Of a DNA stretch of 64,000 nt, positions 43,163-55,087 are shown piece after piece. The stretch comes from Streptacidiphilus jeojiense (GTDB lineage: Bacteria; Actinomycetota; Actinomycetes; Streptomycetales; Streptomycetaceae). The stretch covers positions 10,104 to 74,103 of the forward strand of contig NZ_JOEH01000048.1 of the NCBI RefSeq assembly GCF_000719095.1. Reading direction: 5' to 3'. Under the pieces are notes generated by a model. It had not been told where the DNA came from and did no database searches. It saw only the letters and a program-made list of their open reading frames with translations. Within the stretch, counting starts at the first letter, position 1. Every line of letters starts with the position of its first letter. The translations under genes and the position numbers were made by a program.

Positions 43163-43942
43163 TCAGGTAGGCAGCCAGCTCACGTGCCCGGCCAGCAGCA
43201 CGTACCCGACGAACGCGACCGTGTCGATCAGCGTGTGCGCGATCGCCAGCGGCGCGACCCGGCGCCAGCGCCGGTAGAGCAGGCAGAAGATCACGCCCAT
43301 CACCACGTTCCCGGCGAAGCCGCCCACCCCCTGGTAGAGGTGGTACGACCCGCGCAGCAGCGCACTGGCGGCGACGATCGCGGGCCAGGACCAGCCCAGC
43401 ATGCTCAGCCTGCGGATCATGTACCCGATCACGATCACCTCCTCCACCACCGCGTTCTGCGCGGCGGAGAGGATGAGCACCGGGATGCGCCACCAGACGT
43501 CCGGCAGCGAGCTGGGGATCACCGTGAGGTTGAAGCCGGCCGCCCGCGCGCCCAGGTAGAGCAGCAGCCCGGAGCCGCCGATGCCGGCGGCGATCAGCAC
43601 CCCGCGGCCGAAGTCCCAGCCGGGCCGGGTGAGGTCGAAGCCCAGCGAGCGCAGCGACGCGCCCTCGCGCAGCAGCAGGTAGCCGACCAGCACCACCGGC
43701 ACCAGCGGGGTGGCGATGTCGAACAGCTGCCAGCTGAGGTCCAGCCAGGGACGCCCCGGGGCCAGTGAACCGTTGAGGGTCGCGGTCTGGGTGTTGAGCG
43801 CGGCCGGCGCGGTCAGCGACCCGATGAAGCTGATCAGTGCGCTGACACCGCTGGCGCCCAACGACAGCCCCAGCACGATCAGCAGTTCCAGCCCCATCAG
43901 CCTGCGGGTGAGCCGGACCGGCGCGGGCAGCTGGGTGGGCAT
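43163..43942 (-). CDS. CPBP (Abi) family intramembrane metalloprotease
   Basis: The product has about 259 residues and eight predicted helices. The CPBP motifs are EEVIVIGYMIRRL (EExxxR), LRGSYHLYQG (motif 2 His) and FCLLYRRWRRVAPLAIAHTLID (motif 3 His and motif 4). Such enzymes process prenylated or small proteins, or act in bacteriocin immunity. ATG 43942 with GAGGA upstream is preferred; a GTG at 44056 would add 38 Gly-rich residues. Confidence 0.88.
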   Translation of the reverse strand: MPTQLPAPVRLTRRLMGLELLIVLGLSLGASGVSALISFIGSLTAPAALNTQTATLNGSLAPGRPWLDLSWQLFDIATPLVPVVLVGYLLLREGASLRSLGFDLTRPGWDFGRGVLIAAGIGGSGLLLYLGARAAGFNLTVIPSSLPDVWWRIPVLILSAAQNAVVEEVIVIGYMIRRLSMLGWSWPAIVAASALLRGSYHLYQGVGGFAGNVVMGVIFCLLYRRWRRVAPLAIAHTLIDTVAFVGYVLLAGHVSWLPT

Positions 43943-44135
43943 GCTGTCCTCGCCGTTGCTCCAACCCCCCGGGGGACGCCCCCCGGCATCCCCGTGCGAC
44001 CCCCAGCCGGCGATCCTCATGCGGGCGAGCTCTACGAGGCGAAGCGGAGTGGTCACGGGGTGTCGTCTCCCACGCGGGCGCTGGCTGAACGGTCGATTCG
44101 GACGATCATCGCACAGCGGACTGAGCCTGCCGCCG

Positions 44136-45662
44136 TCAGCGCACCGGCCAGGTGTGCACCGGCTCGCCCAGCCGCATCAGCTCCATGTAACGCAGCGTCA
44201 TCCGCTCCAGCGCGGTCCTGCGGTCCAGCCCGCCGCGGTCCCGCAAGTCGTGGAAGACGGCGCTCTGCCAGGCCGCCCCGTTCATCCCGGTCCGGCAGCG
44301 GTCCTCGATGATCCCCAGGTAGCGGTCCCGGTCCACCGGTTCCAGGCCCCAGGCGTCCAGCCCCTGCCCGGCCAGCGGCAGCAGCTCCTCGCGGACCAGT
44401 TCCCGCACCGGCACCTGGGACACCCCGCCCCCGGCGCGCACGGCCGGTCCGCGCGCCCCGAAGCGTCCGCCGCGCGGCCACCACTGCGCGGCGTCCAGGC
44501 CGTACCGGGCCGCCTGGTGGAAGTTCTCCGCGGCCAGCGCGAAGGGGAGCCGGTTCCACACCGGTCGCGGCTGGTCCGCGAGAGCACGTACCAGTCCGTA
44601 GTAGAAGGCCGCATTGGCGAGGGTGTCCACCACCGTCGGACCGGCGGGCAGGGCCCGGTTCTCCACCCGCAGATGCGGTACTCCCTCGGCGACGTCGTAG
44701 ACGGGCCGGTTCCAGCGGTAGATGGTGCCGTTGTGCAGCCTCAGCTCGCGCAGCGCCGGGATGCCGCCGGCGGTCAGCACCTTCAGCGGGTCCTCGTCGT
44801 CGCAGATCGGCAGCAGCGAGGGGAAGTAGCGCAGGTTCTCCTCGAACAGGTCCAGCGGCGAGTCGATCCAGCGCTCGCCGAACCAGGTGATCGGCCGCAC
44901 GCCCTGGACCTTGAGTTCCGCCGGACGGGTGTCGCAGGCCTGTTCGAAGAGGATCGGCCGGGTCTCCCGCCACAGCTCCCGCTCGAACAGGAACGGCGAG
45001 TTGGCCCCGAGCGCCACTTGTGGCCCGGCCAGCGCCTGGGCGGCGTTCCAGACCGCGGCGAAGCGGTCCGGGGTGACCTGCAGGTGCAGTTGCAGCGAGG
45101 TGCAGGCGGCCTCGGCGACGATGGAGACCGAGTCGACCCGCATCCGCTCCACCCCGTCGATGTCCAGGGCGATGTCCTCCCCCCGGGCGGCCAGGATCCG
45201 GTCGTTGAGCAGCTGGTAGCGGTCGCCCCTGGACATGTTGTCCAGCACCGCGTGGTCGCTGGTCAGGGTGGGCAGGATGCCGACGGTGACGATCCGCGCC
45301 CCGACCTCGGCCGCCTTGCGGTCGGCGTAGCGCAGCCCGGTGTCGATCTCCTCGCGCAGGGTCTCCAGCACCCGGCCGCCGAGCCGGTGCGGGGCGATGT
45401 TGACCTCGATGTTGAAGCGGCCCAGCTCGGTCTGGAAGTCGCCGCTGGCGATGGCCGCCAGCACCTGTTCGTTCAGCATCGCCGGGTGCCCGGACTCGTC
45501 GGCCAGGTTGAGCTCGATCTCCAGGCCCATCACCGCTCTCGGACGGTCGAAGCGCCGCTCACCCAGCATCAGTTCCAGTGCCTCCAGGCACTGTCGGAGC
45601 TTCCTCCGGTAGAGCTGGCGGTCCGCCAGATCAGAGCCGGCGGCGGCGACCTTCTCCCCCAT
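44136..45662 (-). CDS. Glutamate-cysteine ligase family protein (GCS2-like)
   Basis: The product has 508 residues. VMGLEIELNLAD (metal-binding acidic strand), LGRFNIEVNIAPH, LQLHLQV and the helix LALGANSPFLFERELWRETRP-like region (VALGANSPFLFERELW) fit the GCS2/carboxylate-amine ligase fold, and HLRVENRALPAGPTVVDTLAN carries the ATP-site residues. It ligates an amino group to the gamma-carboxylate of glutamate; in actinobacteria the product may be gamma-Glu-Cys for ergothioneine or another conjugate. The ATG at 45662 is used. Confidence 0.88.
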   Translation of the reverse strand: MGEKVAAAGSDLADRQLYRRKLRQCLEALELMLGERRFDRPRAVMGLEIELNLADESGHPAMLNEQVLAAIASGDFQTELGRFNIEVNIAPHRLGGRVLETLREEIDTGLRYADRKAAEVGARIVTVGILPTLTSDHAVLDNMSRGDRYQLLNDRILAARGEDIALDIDGVERMRVDSVSIVAEAACTSLQLHLQVTPDRFAAVWNAAQALAGPQVALGANSPFLFERELWRETRPILFEQACDTRPAELKVQGVRPITWFGERWIDSPLDLFEENLRYFPSLLPICDDEDPLKVLTAGGIPALRELRLHNGTIYRWNRPVYDVAEGVPHLRVENRALPAGPTVVDTLANAAFYYGLVRALADQPRPVWNRLPFALAAENFHQAARYGLDAAQWWPRGGRFGARGPAVRAGGGVSQVPVRELVREELLPLAGQGLDAWGLEPVDRDRYLGIIEDRCRTGMNGAAWQSAVFHDLRDRGGLDRRTALERMTLRYMELMRLGEPVHTWPVR

Positions 45663-46032
45663 GCGCGGTGTCCTCCTCGGTCGGCGTCAGCGCAGGCATC
45701 ATGCCCAGCCTGGAGATCGATAGCCCGCAGACGGGGCATGTGCCAACCTCACCTTGTGTGTACGAACGTTCTCGAACCCGCCTTGCGGCCACACACGGTG
45801 GGTAGTAGAAGAGTCACGGCGCGCATCCGTTCGTATAGAATCGCCCCCACGGGTGAGTACGAATGCCTCTGTCCGCAAGCTCGTCCGAACCGCTCGTCCG
45901 CATCGAGCACACGATCGAATCACCGCTACAGCGTCTGAAGCACTCCCGGAGCCCGGTGCCCTCCCCTCCGCACCGAAGGTTCCGCCGTACGTCCCCCGCT
46001 CCGCCTGTCTCTGCCTTGAGAGGCGATCCCTC
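45663..46032. other. 370-base stretch without a convincing gene
   Basis: It lies between the divergent ligase gene and the gene starting at 46033. The sequence is less GC-rich in its middle. TATAGAAT (45834-45841) is a plausible -10 for the plus-strand gene, with a 190-base leader. GAACGTTC (45766-45773) is a short palindrome. Nothing else is recognised. Confidence 0.5.
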
Positions 46033-46626
46033 ATGCCACTGACGATGCCCCAGCCCCCCGCCGCCGCCCTGCGAGCCGTCCGCGCCGCGATCGACTCCCC
46101 GACCACGGTCCGCGCGCTGCACAGCACTGCCGGACGCCGCCGCGGCGGCGTCCTCGTGGCCTCCCACGCACTCCCGGTCCATCTCCTCGATCCGGCGACC
46201 GCGACGGTGGCGACGCCCAGCGCCGACGCCCTGGCCGAGACCACGCGCACCGGCTGGCGCTTCCTGGTCATGGACGGCGAGGAGGTCGTGGCGGCGGCCG
46301 AGACCCGCGTCGCGGAGGGAGGGCACACCTTCTCGCACTTCGCCGGCGGCCCCTACCCGCTGGCCACCCTGCGGGCGCTGCGGCAGGCCCAGAAGCACAC
46401 CGCGGGGTCACCGACCGTGTTCCTGCCCCGGTTGCTCTCCGTGCCCGGCCACTACATGACGGCGCTCTGGCTGCACCCGGTGCTCGACCGGGCACAGAGC
46501 GCCGACGTACTGATCCCGCTGGCCCCCGCGCCGCTCGGGGTGACCGCGCACCTGCCGCACGACGCGGACGAGCTGCTGTCGCTGCTCTCCCTCGGCGGCA
46601 GTCGGTTGCTCACCGTGACCACCTGA
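46033..46626 (+). CDS. Hypothetical actinobacterial protein
   Basis: A 197-residue soluble protein. The middle has AGRRRGGVLVASHALPVHLLDP and GWRFLVMDGEEVVAAAETRV, and the C-terminus has VFLPRLLSVPGHYMTALWLHP; it has alternating strands and no catalytic motif I recognise. ATG 46033 with GAGAGG nine bases upstream is preferred to an earlier in-frame ATG at 45754. A strong hairpin follows the gene. Confidence 0.7.
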   Translation: MPLTMPQPPAAALRAVRAAIDSPTTVRALHSTAGRRRGGVLVASHALPVHLLDPATATVATPSADALAETTRTGWRFLVMDGEEVVAAAETRVAEGGHTFSHFAGGPYPLATLRALRQAQKHTAGSPTVFLPRLLSVPGHYMTALWLHPVLDRAQSADVLIPLAPAPLGVTAHLPHDADELLSLLSLGGSRLLTVTT

Positions 46627-46649
46627 GTACCGGCTCCCCCGCCTCTCAC

Positions 46650-46682
46650 CCGAAGTGACCATGCCGAGCATGGTCACTTCGG
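46650..46682 (+). terminator. Perfect 14-bp hairpin terminator
   Basis: CCGAAGTGACCATG (46650-46663) and CATGGTCACTTCGG (46669-46682) with a 5-base loop, 23 bases after the stop. Confidence 0.88.
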
Positions 46683-46879
46683 TGCGTCCCGGCGTCCGAA
46701 AGGGTGGTCCGTACCCGAGTCCGGTGACGCATGTCACCAAATGGCTGCGGGAGCGTCCCCGTCCGTCGACACTGGGAACCAGCGCGGGCGGCTTCAGCTT
46801 CTACCCGGGAAGCAGGCGGTTCACACCTTCCGAAGCGGACCGCGCGGTGACCAGCAACTGCGAATCGAGGGTACGAGCT

Positions 46880-47071
46880 ATGTGCCAGCACCGTCCTGAG
46901 TGCCCGTCGGCCGACTCCACCGACCGCGAGGCCGCCGTCGTCGTGGCCAGCTACCCCGAGCAGGGCTGGAGCCTGCTGTGCAACGGGGTCCTCCTGTTCG
47001 AGGACACCGGCGAGATCCTCCCCGACGGCCGGGTGATCGCCCCCCACCGAACCCTCGCCGCAGCGGCATAG
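46880..47071 (+). CDS. DUF5999 small protein
   Basis: A 63-residue protein with MCQHRPECPSADSTDREAA at the start and EQGWSLLCNGVLLFEDTGE after it, the pattern of DUF5999. Two N-terminal Cys and a His (C2, H4, C8) plus C34 could bind a metal. The ATG at 46880 follows a weak purine run. It is conserved in Streptomyces, with unknown function. Confidence 0.85.
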   Translation: MCQHRPECPSADSTDREAAVVVASYPEQGWSLLCNGVLLFEDTGEILPDGRVIAPHRTLAAAA

Positions 47072-47076
47072 CAGCA

Positions 47077-47158
47077 GCGCCCCAAAGGGGCGCGGGGAAC
47101 TGCGCGACCAGCCACGCACCAAGGTGCACCCGCCGGCCGAACAGCTCCCCGCGCCCCT
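47077..47158. repeat. Dispersed GGGGCGCGGGGAACTG hairpin element, copy 1
   Basis: AGGGGCGCGGGGAACTG (47086-47102) and its inverted near-copy CAGCTCCCCGCGCCCCT (47142-47158) flank a short loop region that holds GGTGCACC. GCGCCCC-AAA-GGGGCGC (47077-47093) forms an alternative hairpin. The same sequence occurs at 53319-53411. It separates DUF5999 from gcvP and may terminate both. Confidence 0.8.
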
Positions 47159-47168
47159 GCCGTGCGTC

Positions 47169-50045
<2,877 letters not shown>

Positions 50046-50099
50046 GGCGGGAGAGCCTCCTGGTCGGACCCGGTTGGCACGATGGGCGTGCCGGGACGA

Positions 50100-50290
50100 C
50101 CTCCCCCTCTGTCATGGAACCTGAGAGCTTCACCGGCCAGGGACAGCCGGCTTTCACCGTCGGTGTGGACCCTCACGGACGGGCCCCGCTTTCCAGAGTG
50201 ACCTCGCGCGCGCGGTACGGATGCCTGAGAGTTTCCGGGGAGGAGTTGCTCCTTCGGCGCCGCAGAGGTGCACGGTCTCTCCCGCGCGCA
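50100..50290 (-). ncRNA. Tandem glycine riboswitch controlling gcvP
   Basis: Read on the minus strand, aptamer 1 (about 50290-50215) has GGGAGAGACC, GCCGAAGGAGCAA and GAAACTCTCAGGC. Aptamer 2 (about 50205-50100) has CACTCTGGA, GACGGTGAAAGCC, GTGAAGCTCTCAGG and GACAGAGGGGGAGG. These are the conserved boxes of gcvT-type glycine aptamers. It ends about 55 bases before the gcvP start, whose AGGAGG lies at 50055-50060. Confidence 0.93.
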
Positions 50291-50453
50291 CTCGACCGGT
50301 CGCCGTCAGCCTATCAGCGTGATCCCCGGGTGCATCGAATGGAGCAGTGACACACCCGTAACGGCGGTAGGCATTCGACAAATCGATCTTTATGCCTTTT
50401 CGTATGAGTTGATCGCATATGTCATCTTTCCGCCGCGAGGAGTGGACGCGCCC

Positions 50454-51734
50454 GTGCAGACCGAGATCGACCCCAGGGACCTGATCGGCCACAAGGCCGT
50501 TGACCGCAACGGCGACAAGATCGGCACCGTGGACGAGGTGTACCTCGACGACGCGACGGGCAAGCCGGAGTGGGCCGCGGTCCGCACCGGGCTGTTCGGT
50601 CGGGACGCCTTCGTGCCGCTGGCCACCAGCGAGTTCGTCAGCGACGAGCTGCGGATCCCCTACGACAAGTCCCAGGTGAAGGACTCCCCGGACTTCGGCG
50701 TGGGTCAGCACCTCTCGCCGGAGCAGGAACTGCAGCTCTACCGCTACTACGGCCTGGAGGTCCCCGGCGGCGGCAGCGGCAGCGGTTCGGGCAGCGGCTC
50801 CGGCTCCGGTTCCGGCGGCGCTAAGGACCCGGCCCCTGCGGCTGCGGCTCCCACCGCCCCGGCGACTCCCACTGCCCCGGCCTCTCCGGTCGTGCCCCCC
50901 GCCGCGCCCGCGGCCACGCAGGCCATGCCGGTGGTGACGGCCGCCGCAGCCGCCGCGGCCACCACCACGGCGACCGGGTCCACCCCCACCGCCGACACCA
51001 GCCGCACCGCGGCGTTCATGGCCCCGCCGCCGGCCCAGACCACCTCGGTCCCGCCCACCGCGGCAGCGACCGGTGCGTCCGGTGCCGCCGCGGCCCGGCC
51101 CTCGGTCCCCGCCGAGCCGGCCCCGTCGCTGCAGAAGACGGACCAGCGCGCCGACCAGCCGGACCCGCTCACCGGTCCGCTGCCGGGCACCGCGGCGGCC
51201 GCGACCCGCGCCGCCCAGGCCGGCGTCCCGGAGCCGATCGAGTTCGTCTGCCGCGAGGAGCGGCTGGACATCTCCACCGAGTGGCGCGTCCTCGGCAAGG
51301 CCCGGCTGCGCAAGTACGTGACGGCCGAGCAGGTGGAGCGCCGGGTTCCGGTGATCCGCGAGCGGATCCGGGTCGAGCGGGTCCCGGTCGGCGCCGACGA
51401 GCGCGCCCAGCTGACGGACCAGGAGATCACCGAGAGCACCGAGGAGGTCACCCTCCACGAGCAGCGGGTGGTGGTCCGCAAGGCGGTCGTCCCGGTCGAG
51501 CGGATCCGCCTGGTCACCGAGCGGTTCACCGAGGAGGAGATCGTCCGGGACGAGCTGCACCGGGAGCACATCCAGGTGCAGGACAGCACCCGCCCGGCCG
51601 GACCGACCCCGGTGCCCGGCGGCGGGCAGGCCCCCGGCCAGGCGCCGGTGGGTCAGGCCCCGACCGCCGCCCCCTCCACGCCTCCGCCCGCGCCCGGCCG
51701 TCCCGACCTCCCGGGCCACGCCATCGGCGCCTGA
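50454..51734 (+). CDS. PRC-barrel and DUF2382 stress protein
   Basis: The product has 426 residues. The N-terminal 110 form a PRC barrel (DLIGHKAVDRNGDKIGTVDEVYLD), then a (GS)n stretch and a 150-residue Ala/Pro/Thr linker, then a DUF2382 domain (LDISTEWRVLGKARLRKYV, ERRVPVIRERIRVER, LHEQRVVVRKAVVPVERIRL). Both domains are common in actinobacterial general-stress proteins. A GTG at 50454 with GAGGAG upstream is likely; the open frame before it overlaps the AT-rich promoter (50390-50435, with GCATATGTCAT). It is divergent from the gcvP riboswitch. Confidence 0.85.
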   Translation: MQTEIDPRDLIGHKAVDRNGDKIGTVDEVYLDDATGKPEWAAVRTGLFGRDAFVPLATSEFVSDELRIPYDKSQVKDSPDFGVGQHLSPEQELQLYRYYGLEVPGGGSGSGSGSGSGSGSGGAKDPAPAAAAPTAPATPTAPASPVVPPAAPAATQAMPVVTAAAAAAATTTATGSTPTADTSRTAAFMAPPPAQTTSVPPTAAATGASGAAAARPSVPAEPAPSLQKTDQRADQPDPLTGPLPGTAAAATRAAQAGVPEPIEFVCREERLDISTEWRVLGKARLRKYVTAEQVERRVPVIRERIRVERVPVGADERAQLTDQEITESTEEVTLHEQRVVVRKAVVPVERIRLVTERFTEEEIVRDELHREHIQVQDSTRPAGPTPVPGGGQAPGQAPVGQAPTAAPSTPPPAPGRPDLPGHAIGA

Positions 51735-51741
51735 CGCCCGC

Positions 51742-53259
51742 TCAGACCTCGGCAGTCCCGTCGGCGAGGGCCGACCCGCGCACCAGTGGCAGCGGGTCGG
51801 CCTTCTCCAGTTCCGGGTCGTCGACCGAGAAGGTGCGCACCGGCCCCCGCTCGCCCCAGGGCGTCTCGAAGCGCACCGTCACCCGGCCCACCCCACTGCC
51901 CTGGACCCAGCCGTGACCGAGCTCGGCGTGCCGGACGTCCTGGCCCGGCATCCAGCGCCGCACGGTGAGCAGCGTGCCGACGCCGCCCGGGTGCTCCGAT
52001 CCCCCGGGGAGCGACGAGCGCTCTCCGCCACTCGAACCCGGGTGGAACGCCCGTGGCCCGTCCGGGCCCCCGTAAGCGGCCTCCGCCCCGTGAGCCGCCT
52101 CCGGATCCTGCTCCGAACCGCCGTCGGGGTAGCCCGCCGCCGCGGCCTCGGCGGCCTCCCGCTCGGCCTGGGCGAACAGGTCCTCCTGGGTGAAGTCCGC
52201 GAGACCGGACACGCCGACGCCCAGCAGCCGTACTCCGCCGGTCAGTTCGACCTGCTCCAGCAGCCGCCGGGCGATCGCCGAGATCACCAGAGGGTCGTCG
52301 GTGGGCGACAGCAGCGTCTCGGACCGGGTCAGCGTGGTGAAGTCGAACAGCCGCACCTTGATCACCACGGTCCGCCCGGACCGCGCCGCCGCGCGCAGCC
52401 GCCGCACACAGCGGTCGGCCAGCCGGTCCAGCTCGGCCCGGATCAGCTCCCGGTCGCCGAGGTCCACCTCGAAGGTGTCCTCCACCGACACCGACTTGGC
52501 GTCCCGCTCGGCCACCACGGCGCGCTCGTCCCGCCCCAGCGCCAGCGCGTGCACGCCGGCCCCGTGGGCCCGCCCCAGCAGCCGTACCAGTTCGTCCTCG
52601 GGGGTGGCCGCGATCTGGGAGACCTGGGTCAGTCCCAGCCTGCGCAGGGTCTCCGCCGTCGCCGGACCCACCCCGGGCAGCGCCCGCACCGGCAGCGGAT
52701 CGAGTATCTCCCGCTCGCGGCCGGGCTCGATCAGTACCAGTCCGTCCGGCTTGGCCTGCTCGGAGGCGATCTTCGCCAGGAACTTGGTGCCGGAGAGCCC
52801 GACCGAGGCGGTCAGGCCGACCGCGGCCAGGATGTCGGCACGCAGGTCCTCGCCCAGGGCGCGGACCAGTTCGACGCCCTCCTCGACCGAGCCCTCACGC
52901 AGCAGCTCGCCGTAGGGGCCGGCCTCCAGGTCCACGAAGGCCTCGTCCAGGCTCAGCGGCTCCACCAGCGGGGAGAGCTCCCGCAGCAGGCCCATCACCA
53001 GATCGCTGACCTGGCGGTAGAGCTCGAACCTGGGGATGAGGTAGGCGGCGTTGGGCGCGCGGCGGCGCGCCTGCGCCATCGGCATCGCCGAGTGCACCCC
53101 GAACACCCGCGCCTCGTAGGAGGCGGTGGCGACGACCCCGCGGCCGCCGAGGCCGCCGACCACCACCGGTTTTCCGCGCAGGCTCGGCTTGGACGCCTGC
53201 TCCACCGCAGCGAAGAAGGCGTCCATGTCGAGGTGCAGGATCGATGGCACGGACCGCAT
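51742..53259 (-). CDS. dinB: DNA polymerase IV (Y family)
   Basis: The product has 505 residues. ILHLDMDAFFAAVEQ supplies the first metal-binding Asp, VATASYEARVFGV the fingers and SLDEAFVDL the two acidic residues of the palm, followed by helix-hairpin-helix LPGVGPATAETLRRLGL and the little-finger domain. The last 100 residues (PGQDVRHAELGHGWVQGSG, then VRFETPWGERGPVRTF) form an extra C-terminal domain common in Streptomyces DinB. It performs translesion synthesis. No LexA box is evident in the 60 bases upstream. Confidence 0.93.
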   Translation of the reverse strand: MRSVPSILHLDMDAFFAAVEQASKPSLRGKPVVVGGLGGRGVVATASYEARVFGVHSAMPMAQARRRAPNAAYLIPRFELYRQVSDLVMGLLRELSPLVEPLSLDEAFVDLEAGPYGELLREGSVEEGVELVRALGEDLRADILAAVGLTASVGLSGTKFLAKIASEQAKPDGLVLIEPGREREILDPLPVRALPGVGPATAETLRRLGLTQVSQIAATPEDELVRLLGRAHGAGVHALALGRDERAVVAERDAKSVSVEDTFEVDLGDRELIRAELDRLADRCVRRLRAAARSGRTVVIKVRLFDFTTLTRSETLLSPTDDPLVISAIARRLLEQVELTGGVRLLGVGVSGLADFTQEDLFAQAEREAAEAAAAGYPDGGSEQDPEAAHGAEAAYGGPDGPRAFHPGSSGGERSSLPGGSEHPGGVGTLLTVRRWMPGQDVRHAELGHGWVQGSGVGRVTVRFETPWGERGPVRTFSVDDPELEKADPLPLVRGSALADGTAEV

Positions 53260-53318
53260 GCTCCTATCGTCGCCGACACCACTGACAACGGAGCGTTGAT
53301 CTTGCCTGCGGGCCGTAG

Positions 53319-53411
53319 ATGGTTTGTCGCGCAGTTCCCCGCGCCCCTAGGGGGCTGCAACTGGCTCAGTTGCACAACCTCAGGGGCGCGGGGAACTGCG
53401 CGACAAACCAT
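53319..53411. repeat. Dispersed hairpin element, copy 2, with 30-bp perfect arms
   Basis: Arms 53319-53348 and 53382-53411 are perfect inverted copies of each other (core GCGCAGTTCCCCGCGCCCCT). Inside, TGCAACTG and CAGTTGCA form a second 8-bp stem. It sits between dinB and the SanA-like gene. The same core is found at 47086-47158. Confidence 0.9.
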
Positions 53412-53435
53412 GCACACGCCGCACCCGAGAACCCC

Positions 53436-54149
53436 TCAGCGCCACCGCGCCAACGCCGTGACCTTCGGCCCGAGCAACGAAGGCGCCGGCTTCAGCACCG
53501 CGTCCAGCACCGCCTCCCCCGCCGCAGGCAGCTCCCGGACCCCGCCGTAGTACCAGGTGGCGTCATGCGGTTCGTCCACGGCGATCCCGTAGGCGTCGAT
53601 GCCTGCCGCACGGCACATGCTGAGCGCGCGGCGGACGTGGAAGCCCTGGGTGACCAGCAGGGCCCGGTCCACCCCGAAGATCCGGTGGGCCCGGCTGCAG
53701 GAGTCCCAGGTGTCGAACCCGGCGTAGTCGCGGACCACCCGGTCGGCCGGGACCCCGTGCTGCAGCAGGTAGGTCCGCATCGCGTCCGGCTCGTCGTAGT
53801 CGGTGCGCCCGTTGTCGCCGGTGACCAGCAGCGCCTGCACCTTCCCGGCCCGGTAGAGGGCCAGCGCCGCGTCCAGCCGGTGCGCCAGGTAGGGCGAGGG
53901 GACGCCCTGGTCGAGCCCCGCCCCGAAGACCACCGCGACCGGCTCGGACGGGGCGTCGGCGACGGTGCGCAGCCGCTGCCCCTCCTCGACGTAGAGCCAG
54001 GCCGACGGCAGCAGCGCCAACAACACCGCGGCCGCCACGATCCGAAAGGCCCAGCGCTGCCCGCGCCTGGTCCGCAGCGCCCGTGCCGTTGCCCGCAGCC
54101 CCGACCGCGACCGCTCCCGCAACCGTCCCAGCGCCATCCGCCACCCCAC
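53436..54149 (-). CDS. SanA/YdcF-like DUF218 membrane protein
   Basis: The product has 237 residues. An Arg-rich N-terminus and one helix (FRIVAAAVLLALLPSAWLYV) precede a DUF218 domain: VAVVFGAGLDQGVPSPYLAHRLDAAL, ALLVTGDNGRTDYDEPDAM and LLVTQGFHVRRA. SanA-like proteins act in cell-envelope integrity and vancomycin tolerance. GTG 54149 or ATG 54137 may start it. It lies in the same conserved order, between dinB and a MerR gene, as in other Streptomyces. Confidence 0.88.
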   Translation of the reverse strand: MGWRMALGRLRERSRSGLRATARALRTRRGQRWAFRIVAAAVLLALLPSAWLYVEEGQRLRTVADAPSEPVAVVFGAGLDQGVPSPYLAHRLDAALALYRAGKVQALLVTGDNGRTDYDEPDAMRTYLLQHGVPADRVVRDYAGFDTWDSCSRAHRIFGVDRALLVTQGFHVRRALSMCRAAGIDAYGIAVDEPHDATWYYGGVRELPAAGEAVLDAVLKPAPSLLGPKVTALARWR

Positions 54150-54196
54150 AGCTCCCCGAGCCCCTCCCCGGGGCTCTGATCACTGCGGACGCGCGG

Positions 54197-54889
54197 TCAG
54201 CCCGCGCGGTTGCGCCGTCGTGCCAGCTCGTCGCCGGGGTCGAAGCCGACCAGGGTCTCCCCGGTGTCGGCGCGTTCGCCGTGCAGCCGGCCCAGCGAGC
54301 CCTCCAGCTCGCGCCAGACCGCGCCCAGGGCGATGCCGAAGACGCCCTGACCGCCCTGGAGCAGCTCCACCAGCTGGTTCGGCGAGGTGCACTGGTACAC
54401 CGAGGCGCCGTCGCTCATCAGCGTGATCCCGGACAGGTCGGCGATCCCGCAGGTCCGCAGGTGCTCCACCGCGGCACGGATGCTCTGCAGCGAGACGCCG
54501 GCGTCCAGCAGCCGCTTGACCACCTTCAGCAGCAGCACGTCGCGGAAGTCGTAGAGCCGCTGGGTGCCGGAACCCTGCGCGGCCCGGACGCTGGGCTCGA
54601 CCAGCCCGGTCCTGGCCCAGTAGTCCAACTGGCGGTAGGTGATGCCGGCCGCCGCGCACGCGGTGGGGCCGCGGTAGCCGATCAGCCCGGAGGCCGGGTC
54701 GGCGGTCTCCTCCGGTCCGTCCGCCGCGTGACCGGGCCCCTCGGGCCCGGCACCGCCCTGCTGCGGGACGACGGCCGGAAGGGCCTCCCAGCCGCCGCGC
54801 GCCGCCCGCATCGACCGCTGCGGGGCGTGTCTCGCCGGGTGGAGCGGACAGGAACCACCTGCGGCCGTGCCGTCACCGGTGCTGCTCAC
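54197..54889 (-). CDS. MerR-family regulator (SanA-linked)
   Basis: The product has 230 residues. After an 85-residue Pro/Gly-rich N-terminus comes a MerR helix-turn-helix (TACAAAGITYRQLDYWARTGLVEPSV and LYDFRDVLLLKVVKRLLDAG), then a C-terminal helical domain. The GTG at 54889 has GGAGGG upstream. The order bifunctional nuclease between two MerR genes is conserved in actinobacteria. Target genes are unknown. Confidence 0.85.
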   Translation of the reverse strand: MSSTGDGTAAGGSCPLHPARHAPQRSMRAARGGWEALPAVVPQQGGAGPEGPGHAADGPEETADPASGLIGYRGPTACAAAGITYRQLDYWARTGLVEPSVRAAQGSGTQRLYDFRDVLLLKVVKRLLDAGVSLQSIRAAVEHLRTCGIADLSGITLMSDGASVYQCTSPNQLVELLQGGQGVFGIALGAVWRELEGSLGRLHGERADTGETLVGFDPGDELARRRNRAG

Positions 54890-55087
54890 ACGGCCCTCCG
54901 TTCCACTTGTCCTCCGGATCCGCCGCTGAGGGCAAGGTGGTGCACCCAGGACGTCCACAACCGACGGTAGGCAGTTGGCCGACGTGCGTCAACGATCGCC
55001 ACGCTGGGCATGGCGGGTGATGTCGCCCCGATGAGTGGTTTGGCGTGTCCTGACGGCGGGTAGGGGGTGTCGGTTGCGCGCTGCAGG

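Noticed and set aside
45764..45780. CGAAC-type motifs as a LexA SOS box
   Set aside because: The two CGAAC units are direct, not inverted at the required spacing, and no damage gene follows.
45754..46032. Upstream extension of the gene starting at 46033
   Set aside because: The open frame covers a likely promoter (TATAGAAT) and has a composition unlike the rest of the protein; a better start with a ribosome-binding site is at 46033.
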